A stretch of DNA of 64,000 nt from Streptomyces abyssomicinicus (GTDB taxonomy: Bacteria; Actinomycetota; Actinomycetes; Streptomycetales; Streptomycetaceae), in assembly GCF_008974245.1 (NCBI RefSeq), contig NZ_BBZI01000007.1, forward strand, positions 62,001-126,000, given 5' to 3'. Shown here in pieces: positions 56,702-64,000 of the stretch. The stretch's first letter is position 1. Each line of letters begins with the position of its first letter. A program made the translations under genes and the position numbers. The notes under the pieces are model-generated. The model had not been told where the DNA came from. It made no database searches and was given only the letters and a program-made list of their open reading frames with translations.

Positions 56702-57837
56702 CGGCCGGACCGGGCGTGGTCGCGCCGCCTTCCGGAGGGGCCTCGGTCGCCCGCAAGCTGTCGAACCTGGACCGCTGGCTCGCGTTGTGGATCGTGCTGG
56801 CCATGGCCCTCGGACTGGCGCTGGGCAGGCTGGTCCCGGGGCTGGGCACGGCCCTCGCGTCCGTGGAGATCGGTGGCATCTCGCTCCCCATCGCGCTCGG
56901 CCTGCTGGTCATGATGTATCCGGTCCTGGCCAAGGTGCGCTACGACAGTCTGGGCGCGGTGACCGGCGACCGGCGCCTCATGGTCTCCTCGCTGGTCGTC
57001 AACTGGCTCGTCGGTCCGGCCGTGATGTTCGCCGCGGCCTGGGTCTTCCTGCCCGATCTCCCGGAGTACCGGACCGGCCTGATCGTCGTCGGCCTGGCCC
57101 GCTGCATCGCCATGGTGGTCATCTGGAACGACCTGGCGTGCGGCGACCGTGAGGCCGCGGCCGTCCTCGTGGCGTTGAACTCCGTCTTCCAGGTCGTGGC
57201 GTTCGGGCTCCTCGGGTGGTTCTACCTCGACGTCCTGCCGCGGTGGCTGGGTCTCGGGGGCGGTCAGGGTCTGGACGTGCCCGTGTGGCACGTCGCGCTC
57301 AACGTCCTCGTCTTCCTCGGGATTCCGCTGCTGGCCGGATACCTCACCCGCCGCCTCGGTGAACGGCGGATGGGCCGTACCGGCTACGAGCGGGTGTTCC
57401 TCCCGAGGCTCGGGCCGTGGGCCCTGTACGGATTGCTGTTCACCATCGTGATCCTTTTCGCCCTGCAGGGCGAGGCCGTCACCTCCCGGCCGCTCGACGT
57501 CGCGCGGATCGCGCTGCCGTTGCTGGTGTACTTCGGCCTGATGTTCTTCGGGGCCTTTCTGCTGGGCAAGGCCGTCGGTCTGTCGTACGAGCGCACGACG
57601 ACCCTGGCGTTCACGGCCGCCGGCAACAACTTCGAGCTGGCCATCGCGGTCGCCGTCGCCACCTTCGGCGTCACCTCGGGGCAGGCGCTCTCAGGGGTGG
57701 TGGGGCCGCTGATCGAGGTGCCGGTGCTCATCGGTCTGGTCCACGTCGCCCTCGCGCTGCGCGGCGGCTTCGGCCGCGCTTCGGCCGCCCCGTCCCACCT
57801 CGGGCCGGTGTCGCGTCGGCGGGCGCGAAACGGCTGA
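56698..57837 (+). CDS. acr3: Arsenite efflux permease, ACR3 family
   Basis: This 379-residue membrane protein has about ten hydrophobic segments. Family hallmarks include MMYPVLAKVRYD, the conserved Cys in LARCIAMVVIWNDLACGD, ALNSVFQVVAFG and FTAAGNNFELAIAVAVATFG. It exports arsenite using the proton-motive force. The GTG overlaps the arsR stop. A basic ending (SRRRARNG) is cytoplasmic. Confidence 0.93.
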   Translation: MTAGPGVVAPPSGGASVARKLSNLDRWLALWIVLAMALGLALGRLVPGLGTALASVEIGGISLPIALGLLVMMYPVLAKVRYDSLGAVTGDRRLMVSSLVVNWLVGPAVMFAAAWVFLPDLPEYRTGLIVVGLARCIAMVVIWNDLACGDREAAAVLVALNSVFQVVAFGLLGWFYLDVLPRWLGLGGGQGLDVPVWHVALNVLVFLGIPLLAGYLTRRLGERRMGRTGYERVFLPRLGPWALYGLLFTIVILFALQGEAVTSRPLDVARIALPLLVYFGLMFFGAFLLGKAVGLSYERTTTLAFTAAGNNFELAIAVAVATFGVTSGQALSGVVGPLIEVPVLIGLVHVALALRGGFGRASAAPSHLGPVSRRRARNG

Positions 57838-57927
57838 ATCGCCCACCCGGTGGGATTCTGTGCCGTACACGGCCGAACTCGCCGCTCCACAAGTGAAGTT
57901 GACGTTGCGTCAAGCAGGATTGGAGGT

Positions 57928-57960
57928 GAATTTCAAGAGAATTCAAAGTGAATAGCGTCA
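57928..57960. promoter_or_regulatory. Three 11-base direct repeats, PHO-box-like
   Basis: GAATTTCAAGA, GAATTCAAAGT and GAATAGCGTCA lie head to tail. On the opposite strand the last two and the flank read ATTCACTTTGA, ATTCTCTTGAA, ATTCACC, close to the TTCAyy 11-base repeats bound by PhoP in Streptomyces. They are about 80 bases upstream of pstS. Confidence 0.5.
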
Positions 57961-58006
57961 CAGTAGGTGAGGGTTCGAGATCTCCAGGGCCTCTGATTAG
58001 ATTCCG

Positions 58007-58021
58007 CTCAAATCAGTTGAG
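58007..58021. promoter_or_regulatory. CTCAA-N5-TTGAG inverted repeat, ArsR-operator candidate
   Basis: CTCAA and TTGAG flank ATCAG, 17 bases before the pstS start. The TCAA-N-TTGA pattern is common in ArsR operators and would place phosphate-uptake genes under arsenic control. Confidence 0.45.
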
Positions 58022-58037
58022 TGGAAGAGGCCCTCGT

Positions 58038-58934
58038 ATGTCCCCCACCACGCACACGCTGCTGCCCCGCCGTGGAAGTCGCTCCCTCGCCCTGGCTGCG
58101 GGCGCGCTGTTGCTCGCGAGCCTGACGACCGGCTGCGCCGATACCGGCGGCGGGAAGAAGACGCTTCAGGCGAGTGGGTCCACCACGGTCGCCCCGGTGG
58201 CCGCGGACGCTGCCGAGGCGCTCAAGGCCGAAGGCCTGGACATCACCGTCGCCACCCAGGGCGGCTCGGCCGGTGGCATCTCCCAGCTGGCCGCGGGGCA
58301 GATCGAGGTGGCCCTCAGCTCCAAGCCGGTGTCGGACGAGGACCGCGCGGCCAGCCCGAAGACCGACTTCGTCGAGACCCAGATAGGTTCCGACGCCGTG
58401 GGGGTGATCGTCACCAAGGAGGTCGCCGACGCGGGCGTGACCGACCTCAGCAAGGACGAGGTGAGAGGCCTCTTCGAAGGCGAGATCACCAACTGGTCGA
58501 AGGTCGGCGGCCCCGACATGGAGGTCTTCGTCTACGACAAGGAGCCCGGCCGGGGCACCCGCGAGGTCCTGGACAAGTTCGTCTACGGAGACGGGAAGCC
58601 CCCGGCGCCGCCCAACTCGCCCAACTTCGCCATCGTCGGCGGCAACCTGGAGACGCGCAACAAGCTGGAGTCCACCCCGGGCGCGGTCGGGCCGCTGTCG
58701 ACCGGGTTCGTCGACGGCCGGGACAAACTCGCGGTGGTGACCCTGGAGGGCATCGCCCCCTCGGCGGAGAACGTGGCCAACGGCACCTACCCGATGTCCA
58801 GGCCCCTGTACGTCATCACCGACGGGAAGCCGAAGGGCGACACCAAGAAGTTCATCGACTACCTGCTGTCCGACGAGGGGCAGGCGCTGCTGGCTCCGCA
58901 CGGGTACCTGACGCTCGAGCAGATCGGCCTGTAA
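58038..58934 (+). CDS. pstS: Phosphate-binding lipoprotein
   Basis: This 298-residue substrate-binding protein has a lipobox LTTGC (Cys about residue 34) and the PstS blocks QASGSTTVAP, ISQLAAGQIEVALSSKP and EPGRGTREVLDKF. It would deliver phosphate to the fused permease that follows. ATG at 58038 has GAAGAGG seven bases upstream. It is shorter than the usual streptomycete PstS (about 370 residues) and groups with PstS-like proteins of arsenic islands. Confidence 0.9.
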   Translation: MSPTTHTLLPRRGSRSLALAAGALLLASLTTGCADTGGGKKTLQASGSTTVAPVAADAAEALKAEGLDITVATQGGSAGGISQLAAGQIEVALSSKPVSDEDRAASPKTDFVETQIGSDAVGVIVTKEVADAGVTDLSKDEVRGLFEGEITNWSKVGGPDMEVFVYDKEPGRGTREVLDKFVYGDGKPPAPPNSPNFAIVGGNLETRNKLESTPGAVGPLSTGFVDGRDKLAVVTLEGIAPSAENVANGTYPMSRPLYVITDGKPKGDTKKFIDYLLSDEGQALLAPHGYLTLEQIGL

Positions 58935-58937
58935 CCG

Positions 58938-60746
58938 GTGGCTCTCATGACGCGGGTACGGCCTCCGGCCGCCCCCGACGTGCTGAAGCGTCCGCGGCCG
59001 TCCCGGTGGGTGTGGCCCTGGATGCTGGCCGGCGCGGTCTCGCTGGGGGCCGTACTGCTGGCACTGCTGGGCTACCTCGGATCGGGCGTCGCGGGCGGCG
59101 AGGTCGCGTGGGGTGAGCTCCTGACGGAATCCATGTGGAATCCGTCAGGGGGTGTCTTCGGCGGGCTCGCCATGATCTACGGATCGGCGGTCGTCTGCCT
59201 GATAGCGCTGGTTCTTGCGGTACCGGTCAGCTGGGCCGCCGCGGTCGCGGTTTCCGAGTACCTGCCGCCGCGCGTCGCGGGGATCCTGCGTACCAGCGTG
59301 GAACTGCTCGCCGCGGTTCCCTCGATCGTCTACGGCCTCATCGGCATCATGGTCGTGCGCCCTCTGATCGCCGGTGCGGCCGGCGTTCCGGGTGGTGACA
59401 GCCTGCTGGCCGCCGGTCTCGTTCTGGCTGTCATGATCATGCCCACAATGGTGGCGGTGAGCGTGGACGCCCTCGCCGCCGTGCCCGGCCGGTACCGGGA
59501 GGCCGCCTACGCGATGGGGCTCACCCGTCGCGAGGTCGTCCGGTCGGCCGTTCTTCCGCTGGCCAGATCGGGGATGCGGGCGGCCGTGCTGCTCGGTCTC
59601 GCCCGGGCGCTCGGCGAGGCGATCGCCGTGTTCCTCGTGGTAGGACGGGCGGACGGACGCCTCCCGGGGTCCTTCGGCGAACTGCTGGATTCGCTGGTGC
59701 GCCCGGGACAGACCCTGACCACCAAACTGGCCGGTCCGGAGCCTGTTCTGGCGGGCACCTCCGGGCCCTGGTTCGCCGCCGTGTGTGCCCTGGGGCTGGT
59801 CCTTCTCGCCCTGGTCGCCCTGGCGACCGTGTGGGGAAACCGCGGAGGCGGCAGGAAGGCGACCGGAGGGCGCAGCCGTCACCCCCAGGCCGGGAGAATG
59901 CGTGTGCCGCTAGACCGGGCCGTCGGCGGGCTGCGCATCGCCGCGCTGCTGCTGCCCGGCGCCCTGCTGGTGGGCATGCTCGGCATCCTGGCGGTGCGGG
60001 GGAGCAGTGCCTTCACCCCGTCGTTCTGGGTCACCCCGGCCACCGGCGCGGCCGGGGGCGGGGTGAGCGACCAGATCCTCGGCACGCTGCTGCTGGTCGT
60101 CACCACGGGGCTGATCTCGCTGCCGCTGGGATTCGGGGCCGGGATCCTGCTGGGCCTGTACGCCAAGGCCCGGACAGCGAAGGTGCTGCAGACGCTCACC
60201 GTGGTGGTGGGAGGGACACCGACCATCCTGCTCGGACTGGCCGGCTTCGTCATCTTCTGCACGCTGATGGGCTGGGGCAGGTCGTGGCTGGCGGGGGCAC
60301 TGGTGCTGGTACCGGTCGTGGTGCCCATGGTGGCGCTGCCGACCTGCGGCCGCGTACGGAGCATGCCGCCCGAGACGACCGAGGCGGCGCTGGCGCTCGG
60401 GCTGTCCCGGGCCCAGTACGTCCGCTCCGTGGTCGTCCCCTACACCTGGCCGGCCACGCTCACCGGTCTGCTGCTCGGGCTCGCCCGGGCGGCGGGGGAG
60501 ACGGCGCCGCTGCTCTTCACCGCCACCGTCTTCTTCGGGGCCCCGGCTCTGCCCGACGGCGTCGTCGAAGCTCCGGTGCAGGCGTTGCCCACCCACATCT
60601 TCACCCTGTCCCAGGACTCCGGTGATCCCCAGGCGGTGGCGCAGGCCTGGGGGAGCGCCATGGTCCTGGTCCTCATCACCGCAGTGCTGCTGAGCGCGGC
60701 CGTGGCGCTGCGCAACCGCTTCGAAGGAGAGCGATGGACCACGTGA
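58938..60746 (+). CDS. Fused phosphate permease PstC-PstA
   Basis: This 602-residue protein joins two ABC permease domains. The first half (about 25-300, PstC-like) has EYLPPRVAGILRTSVELLAAVPSIVYG and the EAA loop EAAYAMGLTRREVVRSAVLP; a linker rich in Gly and Arg (about 300-325) follows; the second half (about 330-600, PstA-like) has VVVGGTPTILLGL and EAALALGLSRAQYVRSVVVP. PstC and PstA are usually separate genes. The start three bases after pstS gives tight coupling. Confidence 0.9.
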   Translation: MALMTRVRPPAAPDVLKRPRPSRWVWPWMLAGAVSLGAVLLALLGYLGSGVAGGEVAWGELLTESMWNPSGGVFGGLAMIYGSAVVCLIALVLAVPVSWAAAVAVSEYLPPRVAGILRTSVELLAAVPSIVYGLIGIMVVRPLIAGAAGVPGGDSLLAAGLVLAVMIMPTMVAVSVDALAAVPGRYREAAYAMGLTRREVVRSAVLPLARSGMRAAVLLGLARALGEAIAVFLVVGRADGRLPGSFGELLDSLVRPGQTLTTKLAGPEPVLAGTSGPWFAAVCALGLVLLALVALATVWGNRGGGRKATGGRSRHPQAGRMRVPLDRAVGGLRIAALLLPGALLVGMLGILAVRGSSAFTPSFWVTPATGAAGGGVSDQILGTLLLVVTTGLISLPLGFGAGILLGLYAKARTAKVLQTLTVVVGGTPTILLGLAGFVIFCTLMGWGRSWLAGALVLVPVVVPMVALPTCGRVRSMPPETTEAALALGLSRAQYVRSVVVPYTWPATLTGLLLGLARAAGETAPLLFTATVFFGAPALPDGVVEAPVQALPTHIFTLSQDSGDPQAVAQAWGSAMVLVLITAVLLSAAVALRNRFEGERWTT

Positions 60747-61429
60747 TCAGCGCGCGGGACCTCCGCGTACGGGACCGGGCCAAGACACTGGTGGGCCCGG
60801 TGACGTTCAGTCTGGAACACGGATCGACCACCGGCCTGTGCGGCCCGTCCGGCGCGGGCAAGTCGACCGTGCTGCGGGCCCTGGTGGACCTGTTGCCCGC
60901 GGGACTCACTCGGGACGGCGAACTGGAGGTGCAGGGCCGCCCGATCGCACCCGGCAAGGGCGACGCCGACCTGCGGACGAAGGTCGTCCTGGTTCCCCAG
61001 ACACCTGTGGTGTTCGGCGGCAGCATTCTCGACAACGCCCTCTTCGGACTTCGTCATCTGCTGCGCGCCTCGCGCGAGGTGATGCTTGAGCGCGCCGAAC
61101 AGGCGCTGCTGGAAGCGGGGTTGTGGCAGGAGGTCAAGGACCGGCTGGGTGAGTCGGCCCAGACCCTCTCCGCGGGACAGCGGCAACGCCTCTGTCTGGG
61201 GCGGGCGTTGGCCCTCGAGCCGGCCGCGCTCCTGCTCGACGAGCCCACCAGTGCCCTGGACGAGCGCAGCCGGGACACGGTGGAGGAGTCGGTCGCCGCC
61301 TTGCGCGGGCGCCGCACGGTGCTTCTGGTCTCCCACGACCCCGCGCAGGTCGAGCGCCTTTGCGACCGCACCGTACTGCTGCGGCCGCCGGCCGCCGTCG
61401 AGCCGTTGGCGGTGGCCGCGGCCTCCTGA
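60734..61429 (+). CDS. Phosphate ABC transporter ATPase (PstB-like)
   Basis: This 231-residue ATPase has Walker A GPSGAGKST, Q-loop VLVPQTP, signature LSAGQRQRL (Ala for the usual first Gly), Walker B ALLLDEPTSALD and the switch His in VSHDP. It is shorter than typical PstB (about 258 residues) and overlaps the permease gene by 13 bases. A phoU gene is absent. It energises the transporter. Confidence 0.9.
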   Translation: MDHVISARDLRVRDRAKTLVGPVTFSLEHGSTTGLCGPSGAGKSTVLRALVDLLPAGLTRDGELEVQGRPIAPGKGDADLRTKVVLVPQTPVVFGGSILDNALFGLRHLLRASREVMLERAEQALLEAGLWQEVKDRLGESAQTLSAGQRQRLCLGRALALEPAALLLDEPTSALDERSRDTVEESVAALRGRRTVLLVSHDPAQVERLCDRTVLLRPPAAVEPLAVAAAS

Positions 61430-61446
61430 AGGGACGCCGCGAGCAA

Positions 61447-61481
61447 GGGTGGGGCCGCTGTCCTGGACAGTGGCCCCACCC
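61447..61481. terminator. 17-bp hairpin between pstB-like and arsR genes
   Basis: Arms 61447-61463 and 61465-61481 (GGGTGGGGCC and its complement outermost) pair with a single G-T wobble. It lies between convergent genes and may serve both. Confidence 0.8.
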
Positions 61482-61492
61482 GCACGTTCGGG

Positions 61493-61801
61493 TCAGCAGC
61501 TGCGCCTGCGCTCCGCCCCCACCGTCCGCGCCAGTTCGGCCAGCCTGCCCAACTCGTCGGCCAACGAGGCGAGCGCCTCGGCGCGGAGGCGGTAGAAGGT
61601 CCAGCGCCCACAGGGCTCGGCCTCGACGATGCCCGCCTCCCGCAGCACCTTGAGGTGGTTGGAGAGGTTGGTCTGCCGGGCCCCGGTCTCCTCGACCAAG
61701 TGGCTCGTACACAGCGATTCGTTCGCCAGCAGCGTCACGATTTTCAGCCGCAGCGGGTCGCCCAGGAGGCGAAGTACCTCCGCGTCAACTGATGTCAGCA
61801 T
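61493..61801 (-). CDS. ArsR-family repressor, copy 2
   Basis: This 102-residue paralogue of the repressor at 56393 has the same length, GDPLRLKIVTLL, GARQTNLSNHLKVLREAGIV and Cys at 31, 64 and the C-terminus. It converges on the pst-like genes and is followed by the copper genes on the same strand. It may sense arsenite as well and control the second half of the island. Confidence 0.9.
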   Translation of the reverse strand: MLTSVDAEVLRLLGDPLRLKIVTLLANESLCTSHLVEETGARQTNLSNHLKVLREAGIVEAEPCGRWTFYRLRAEALASLADELGRLAELARTVGAERRRSC

Positions 61802-61849
61802 GGGTGGATGATCTCAGATGAGGGTGGGTCGTACCACTCCCCGCGGAGG

Positions 61850-63586
61850 TCACCGGATGCTGAGTGACCGGCGCACGGTCGTCTGGTCGAAGTCCGAGGT
61901 CCGCACCGTCAGGGTCATCTCCCACGCCCCCGCCGCGGGCAGATGGAAGTCCGCGACGGTCCAGTGCCCTTCCGAGACGCGGCGGAGGGGCACCACCAGC
62001 GGACCGATGTCCGCCGACGGTGAGGTGAAGGCCGCTTTCAGTTCCGGAACGTCCAGCATGTCGCCGTCCGGTCCTGTCACCGACAGGTGCAGGGCGTTGG
62101 GTCCGGCCGCCCCGGGATCCACCACGACGCCGACGTCGCCCGCTCCGCCCGGTCCGCCGGTGTCGAACGCCAGTGTCATGGACATCGGCGCACTCGCCGC
62201 CGTGGTGGGGGGAAGCCCGGACCGCGCCGGTCCGGTGGCGGTGAGCGCGGTGGTGACCACGACGATCCCCAGCCCCAGCGCGGCCTCCACCAGCACGGAC
62301 CGGCGCAGTGCCCGCAGCGCCCCCTTGCCCGACGCTGCGCCCGACGGGTCCTGCGAGGTTCCCTCCGGAGCCGCCGCGAGCCGTCCGGTCCAGCGTCTCG
62401 ACAGTGCGCCGACCGCCAGGAGCAGCGCCACCCCGGCCACCTTGAGCAGCAGCAGCCGCCCGTAACGGGTCTCGAGCAGCGCGGTCGGCGAGCCCACCTG
62501 CCGCCAGCTCTGGTAGAGCCCGGTGACCACCAGCAGACACACCGAGGCGAAGGCGGCCGACGAGAACCGCACCACGGTGGAGGCCGGGACCCCGCCCGGT
62601 CGCAGCAGCCCGGCGGCCAGGACCAGCAGTCCGCCCACCCACACCCCTGCGGCCAGCATGTGCACGACGTCGGCCGGCATGGCGAGCCAGGGCTGCGGGC
62701 CCGTCGAGGCGTGTTCGGCACCCGCCCAGGTCCAGGCGAGGGCCACCCCGGCCAGGGCCACCCCGGCCAGGGACGCACCGGTCGGCACCGCCCGGCGGAC
62801 AGCGCGCGGGGCTGTCGCGCGGCGGACCAGCCAGGGCGTCGCGCAGCCGACGAGCAGGACGAGACGCAGCGCGGGCAGGGCGCCGGCCTTGGTGGCGAGT
62901 GCGTCCGCCAGGAGACCGGGGTCGGCGATGTCGGAGACCCTGCCCGAACCGGTGTAGGCCCCTCTGAGAAGCAGGTGGAGAGCGGTGGCCCCGGTGGCCA
63001 GTGCCCAGCCCGTCGCCGCGCACCGGCGGAAGAAGGCCAACGGCGGGCCCTGCCCCCGGGTGAGCAGGAGCAGGGTCACGGCACCGGTCAGGAGCAGCAT
63101 GCCCAGATAGGCGCCGAACCGGGCGACCGCGTACGCGCGGCCGACCAGCCCGGTGTCCGGGTCGCGGACGCCGGTGGCCGCGGAGGCCGTGGTCGCCGAC
63201 GGCTCGCCCACGGAGAAGGTGAACGCCCCGGCCACCGGGTGGCTGTCGGCCGACACCACCTGGTAGGCCACCGTGTAGGTGCCCCGGGGGAGCGCGTCAC
63301 GCAGCCCGACCGAGTACGAGGCGTCGCCCTCCGGGGAGGGCCGGGCGTCGTCCACCCGGTGGCCGGACGGATCCAGCACGCGGAACGCGTCCGGGGTGAG
63401 GGAGACCTCCTCGGTGAACACCAGGCTCACCCGGGAGGGGGGTTCGACGGTCACCTCCCCCTGCGCCGGTGTGCTGGTGGTCAGCACGGCGTGTGCCACG
63501 GCCGGCGTCGCGCCGCCGGCCAGCAGAGCCAGCCAGGCGAGCAGTACGGTGAACAGGCCGCGGACGCGGGAGACGGTGACCGTCAT
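61850..63586 (-). CDS. Copper resistance protein, CopC-CopD fusion with C-terminal FixH/YtkA-like domain
   Basis: This 578-residue protein has a signal peptide ending ATPAVAHA, so mature CopC starts with the copper-binding His, followed by SHPVAGAFTFSV with the second His. A CopD membrane domain with about eight hydrophobic segments spans roughly 155-445, and an extracytoplasmic beta domain (about 465-578) with GHWTVADFHLPAAGAWEMTL closes it. It would bind copper outside and pass it across or into the membrane. It is preceded on the same strand by a DUF1775 gene, the common partner. Confidence 0.9.
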   Translation of the reverse strand: MTVTVSRVRGLFTVLLAWLALLAGGATPAVAHAVLTTSTPAQGEVTVEPPSRVSLVFTEEVSLTPDAFRVLDPSGHRVDDARPSPEGDASYSVGLRDALPRGTYTVAYQVVSADSHPVAGAFTFSVGEPSATTASAATGVRDPDTGLVGRAYAVARFGAYLGMLLLTGAVTLLLLTRGQGPPLAFFRRCAATGWALATGATALHLLLRGAYTGSGRVSDIADPGLLADALATKAGALPALRLVLLVGCATPWLVRRATAPRAVRRAVPTGASLAGVALAGVALAWTWAGAEHASTGPQPWLAMPADVVHMLAAGVWVGGLLVLAAGLLRPGGVPASTVVRFSSAAFASVCLLVVTGLYQSWRQVGSPTALLETRYGRLLLLKVAGVALLLAVGALSRRWTGRLAAAPEGTSQDPSGAASGKGALRALRRSVLVEAALGLGIVVVTTALTATGPARSGLPPTTAASAPMSMTLAFDTGGPGGAGDVGVVVDPGAAGPNALHLSVTGPDGDMLDVPELKAAFTSPSADIGPLVVPLRRVSEGHWTVADFHLPAAGAWEMTLTVRTSDFDQTTVRRSLSIR

Positions 63587-63604
63587 CGAACACCTGCCGC
63601 CGGG

Positions 63605-64000
63605 TCAGGCGCCGGTGCGGCGGCGGCCCGAGACCACGGCCGTCAGCAGGCCCGCGACGCCGAGCACCAGACCTCCCGCGCCGAGCCAGCGCGCGGTGCC
63701 GTCGGAGGGCGAAGCGGCCTGTGCGGAGGCCGTCGCCTCCCCGTCACCGGCTGCCTCTTCCGCGGCGACCGCCTCGTCCGGGGCGGCGGAGGCCGCGGAG
63801 GAGCCGTGGGTGTCCTCGGCCGCCGCGGTCAGCCGGAGCACCGGAGCCGGGTGCTCGGGCTCCTCCTGGCCTTCCGCCGGCTCCTCGATCCAGCGCACGA
63901 CCTCCTTGTTGCTGTAGGTCTGCACGGACTTGAGGACCAGGGTGTCCGCGTCCTCGGGCAGTTGCCCGAGCGACAGCGGGAACTTCTGGAAGAAGCCGGG
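63605..64000 (-). CDS. DUF1775/YcnI-like copper protein, 5' end cut by window
   Basis: The frame is open to the window edge and gives the last 131 residues. It shows the end of the DUF1775 domain (FFQKFPLSLGQLP, YSNKEVVRWIEEP), a Glu/Ala-rich extracellular linker, a single membrane segment (WLGAGGLVLGVAGLLTAVV) and a basic tail. YcnI-like proteins bind copper at the cell surface. It stops 19 bases before the CopC-CopD gene, so the two form an operon. Confidence 0.87.
   Translation of the reverse strand, partial: PGFFQKFPLSLGQLPEDADTLVLKSVQTYSNKEVVRWIEEPAEGQEEPEHPAPVLRLTAAAEDTHGSSAASAAPDEAVAAEEAAGDGEATASAQAASPSDGTARWLGAGGLVLGVAGLLTAVVSGRRRTGA

Overview
The window is chromosomal DNA from a high-GC actinobacterium, most probably a Streptomyces. 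The evidence is very high GC with strong third-position bias, frequent GTG and some TTG starts, ATGA/GTGA gene overlaps, long GC-rich hairpins without T-tracts, a complete 14-bp CebR-type cellulose box on a secreted CBM2-GH5 cellulase, and FemX-like, acyl-CoA carboxylase epsilon (AccE-like) and DUF4333-type genes. I saw no tRNA, rRNA or CRISPR array.

Layout. 1-0.9 kb: truncated FemX-like gene. 1.0-1.4: CoA-binding protein. 1.7-4.8: three-gene surface-polysaccharide unit (nucleotide-sugar 6-dehydrogenase, 55-aa membrane peptide, processive GT2 synthase). 4.9-31.2: a large catabolic cluster with three alpha-methylacyl-CoA racemase paralogues, four acyl-CoA dehydrogenase genes, three thiolases (two SCP-x type), a HadAB-like MaoC pair, two crotonases, two SDRs, alcohol and aldehyde dehydrogenases, an acyl-CoA ligase, a thioesterase, an HMG-CoA-synthase-like/OB-fold fusion, and two regulators (a TetR with two HTH domains and a LysR). 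31.7-37.5: a five-gene propionyl-CoA carboxylase and split methylmalonyl-CoA mutase operon, divergent from a TetR gene. 38.5-41.2: MFS exporter with a divergent MarR gene, then a TetR. 41.4-43.2: electron-transfer flavoprotein etfB-etfA. 43.3-46.6: MBL hydrolase and a PAS/GAF/PP2C-like/ATPase regulator. 46.7-49.4: an ISAs1-family element with two frameshifts, a lipoprotein gene, a 416-bp internally deleted copy of the IS that keeps both ends, and a remnant of a second CoA-binding gene. 49.98-52.3: a candidate RiPP operon (exported, tetrad-repeat precursor; radical SAM/SPASM enzyme; unknown partner; 17-bp hairpin terminator). 52.5-55.8: cellulase, SUKH protein, MpaB-like protein. 55.9-61.8: arsenic/phosphate island (arsC, arsR, acr3, pstS, fused pstC-pstA, pstB-like, second arsR). 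61.9-64.0: copper genes (CopC-CopD fusion, truncated DUF1775/YcnI-like gene).

How it works together. The catabolic cluster mirrors peroxisomal oxidation of alpha-methyl-branched acyl-CoAs: ligase, racemase, acyl-CoA dehydrogenase, hydratase, hydroxyacyl-CoA dehydrogenase, SCP-x thiolase. Each cleavage of an alpha-methyl unit releases propionyl-CoA, which the adjacent carboxylase/mutase operon would convert to succinyl-CoA. ETF just downstream can take the dehydrogenase electrons. A shared AAGTWAAT-N4-ATT-like motif lies at the cluster promoters. The substrate (isoprenoid, sterol side chain or other branched acid) cannot be told from sequence alone. The most novel-looking systems are the RiPP operon, the racemase-rich cluster with its catalytic-Cys-less synthase fusion, and the phosphate-uptake genes embedded between two arsR genes.
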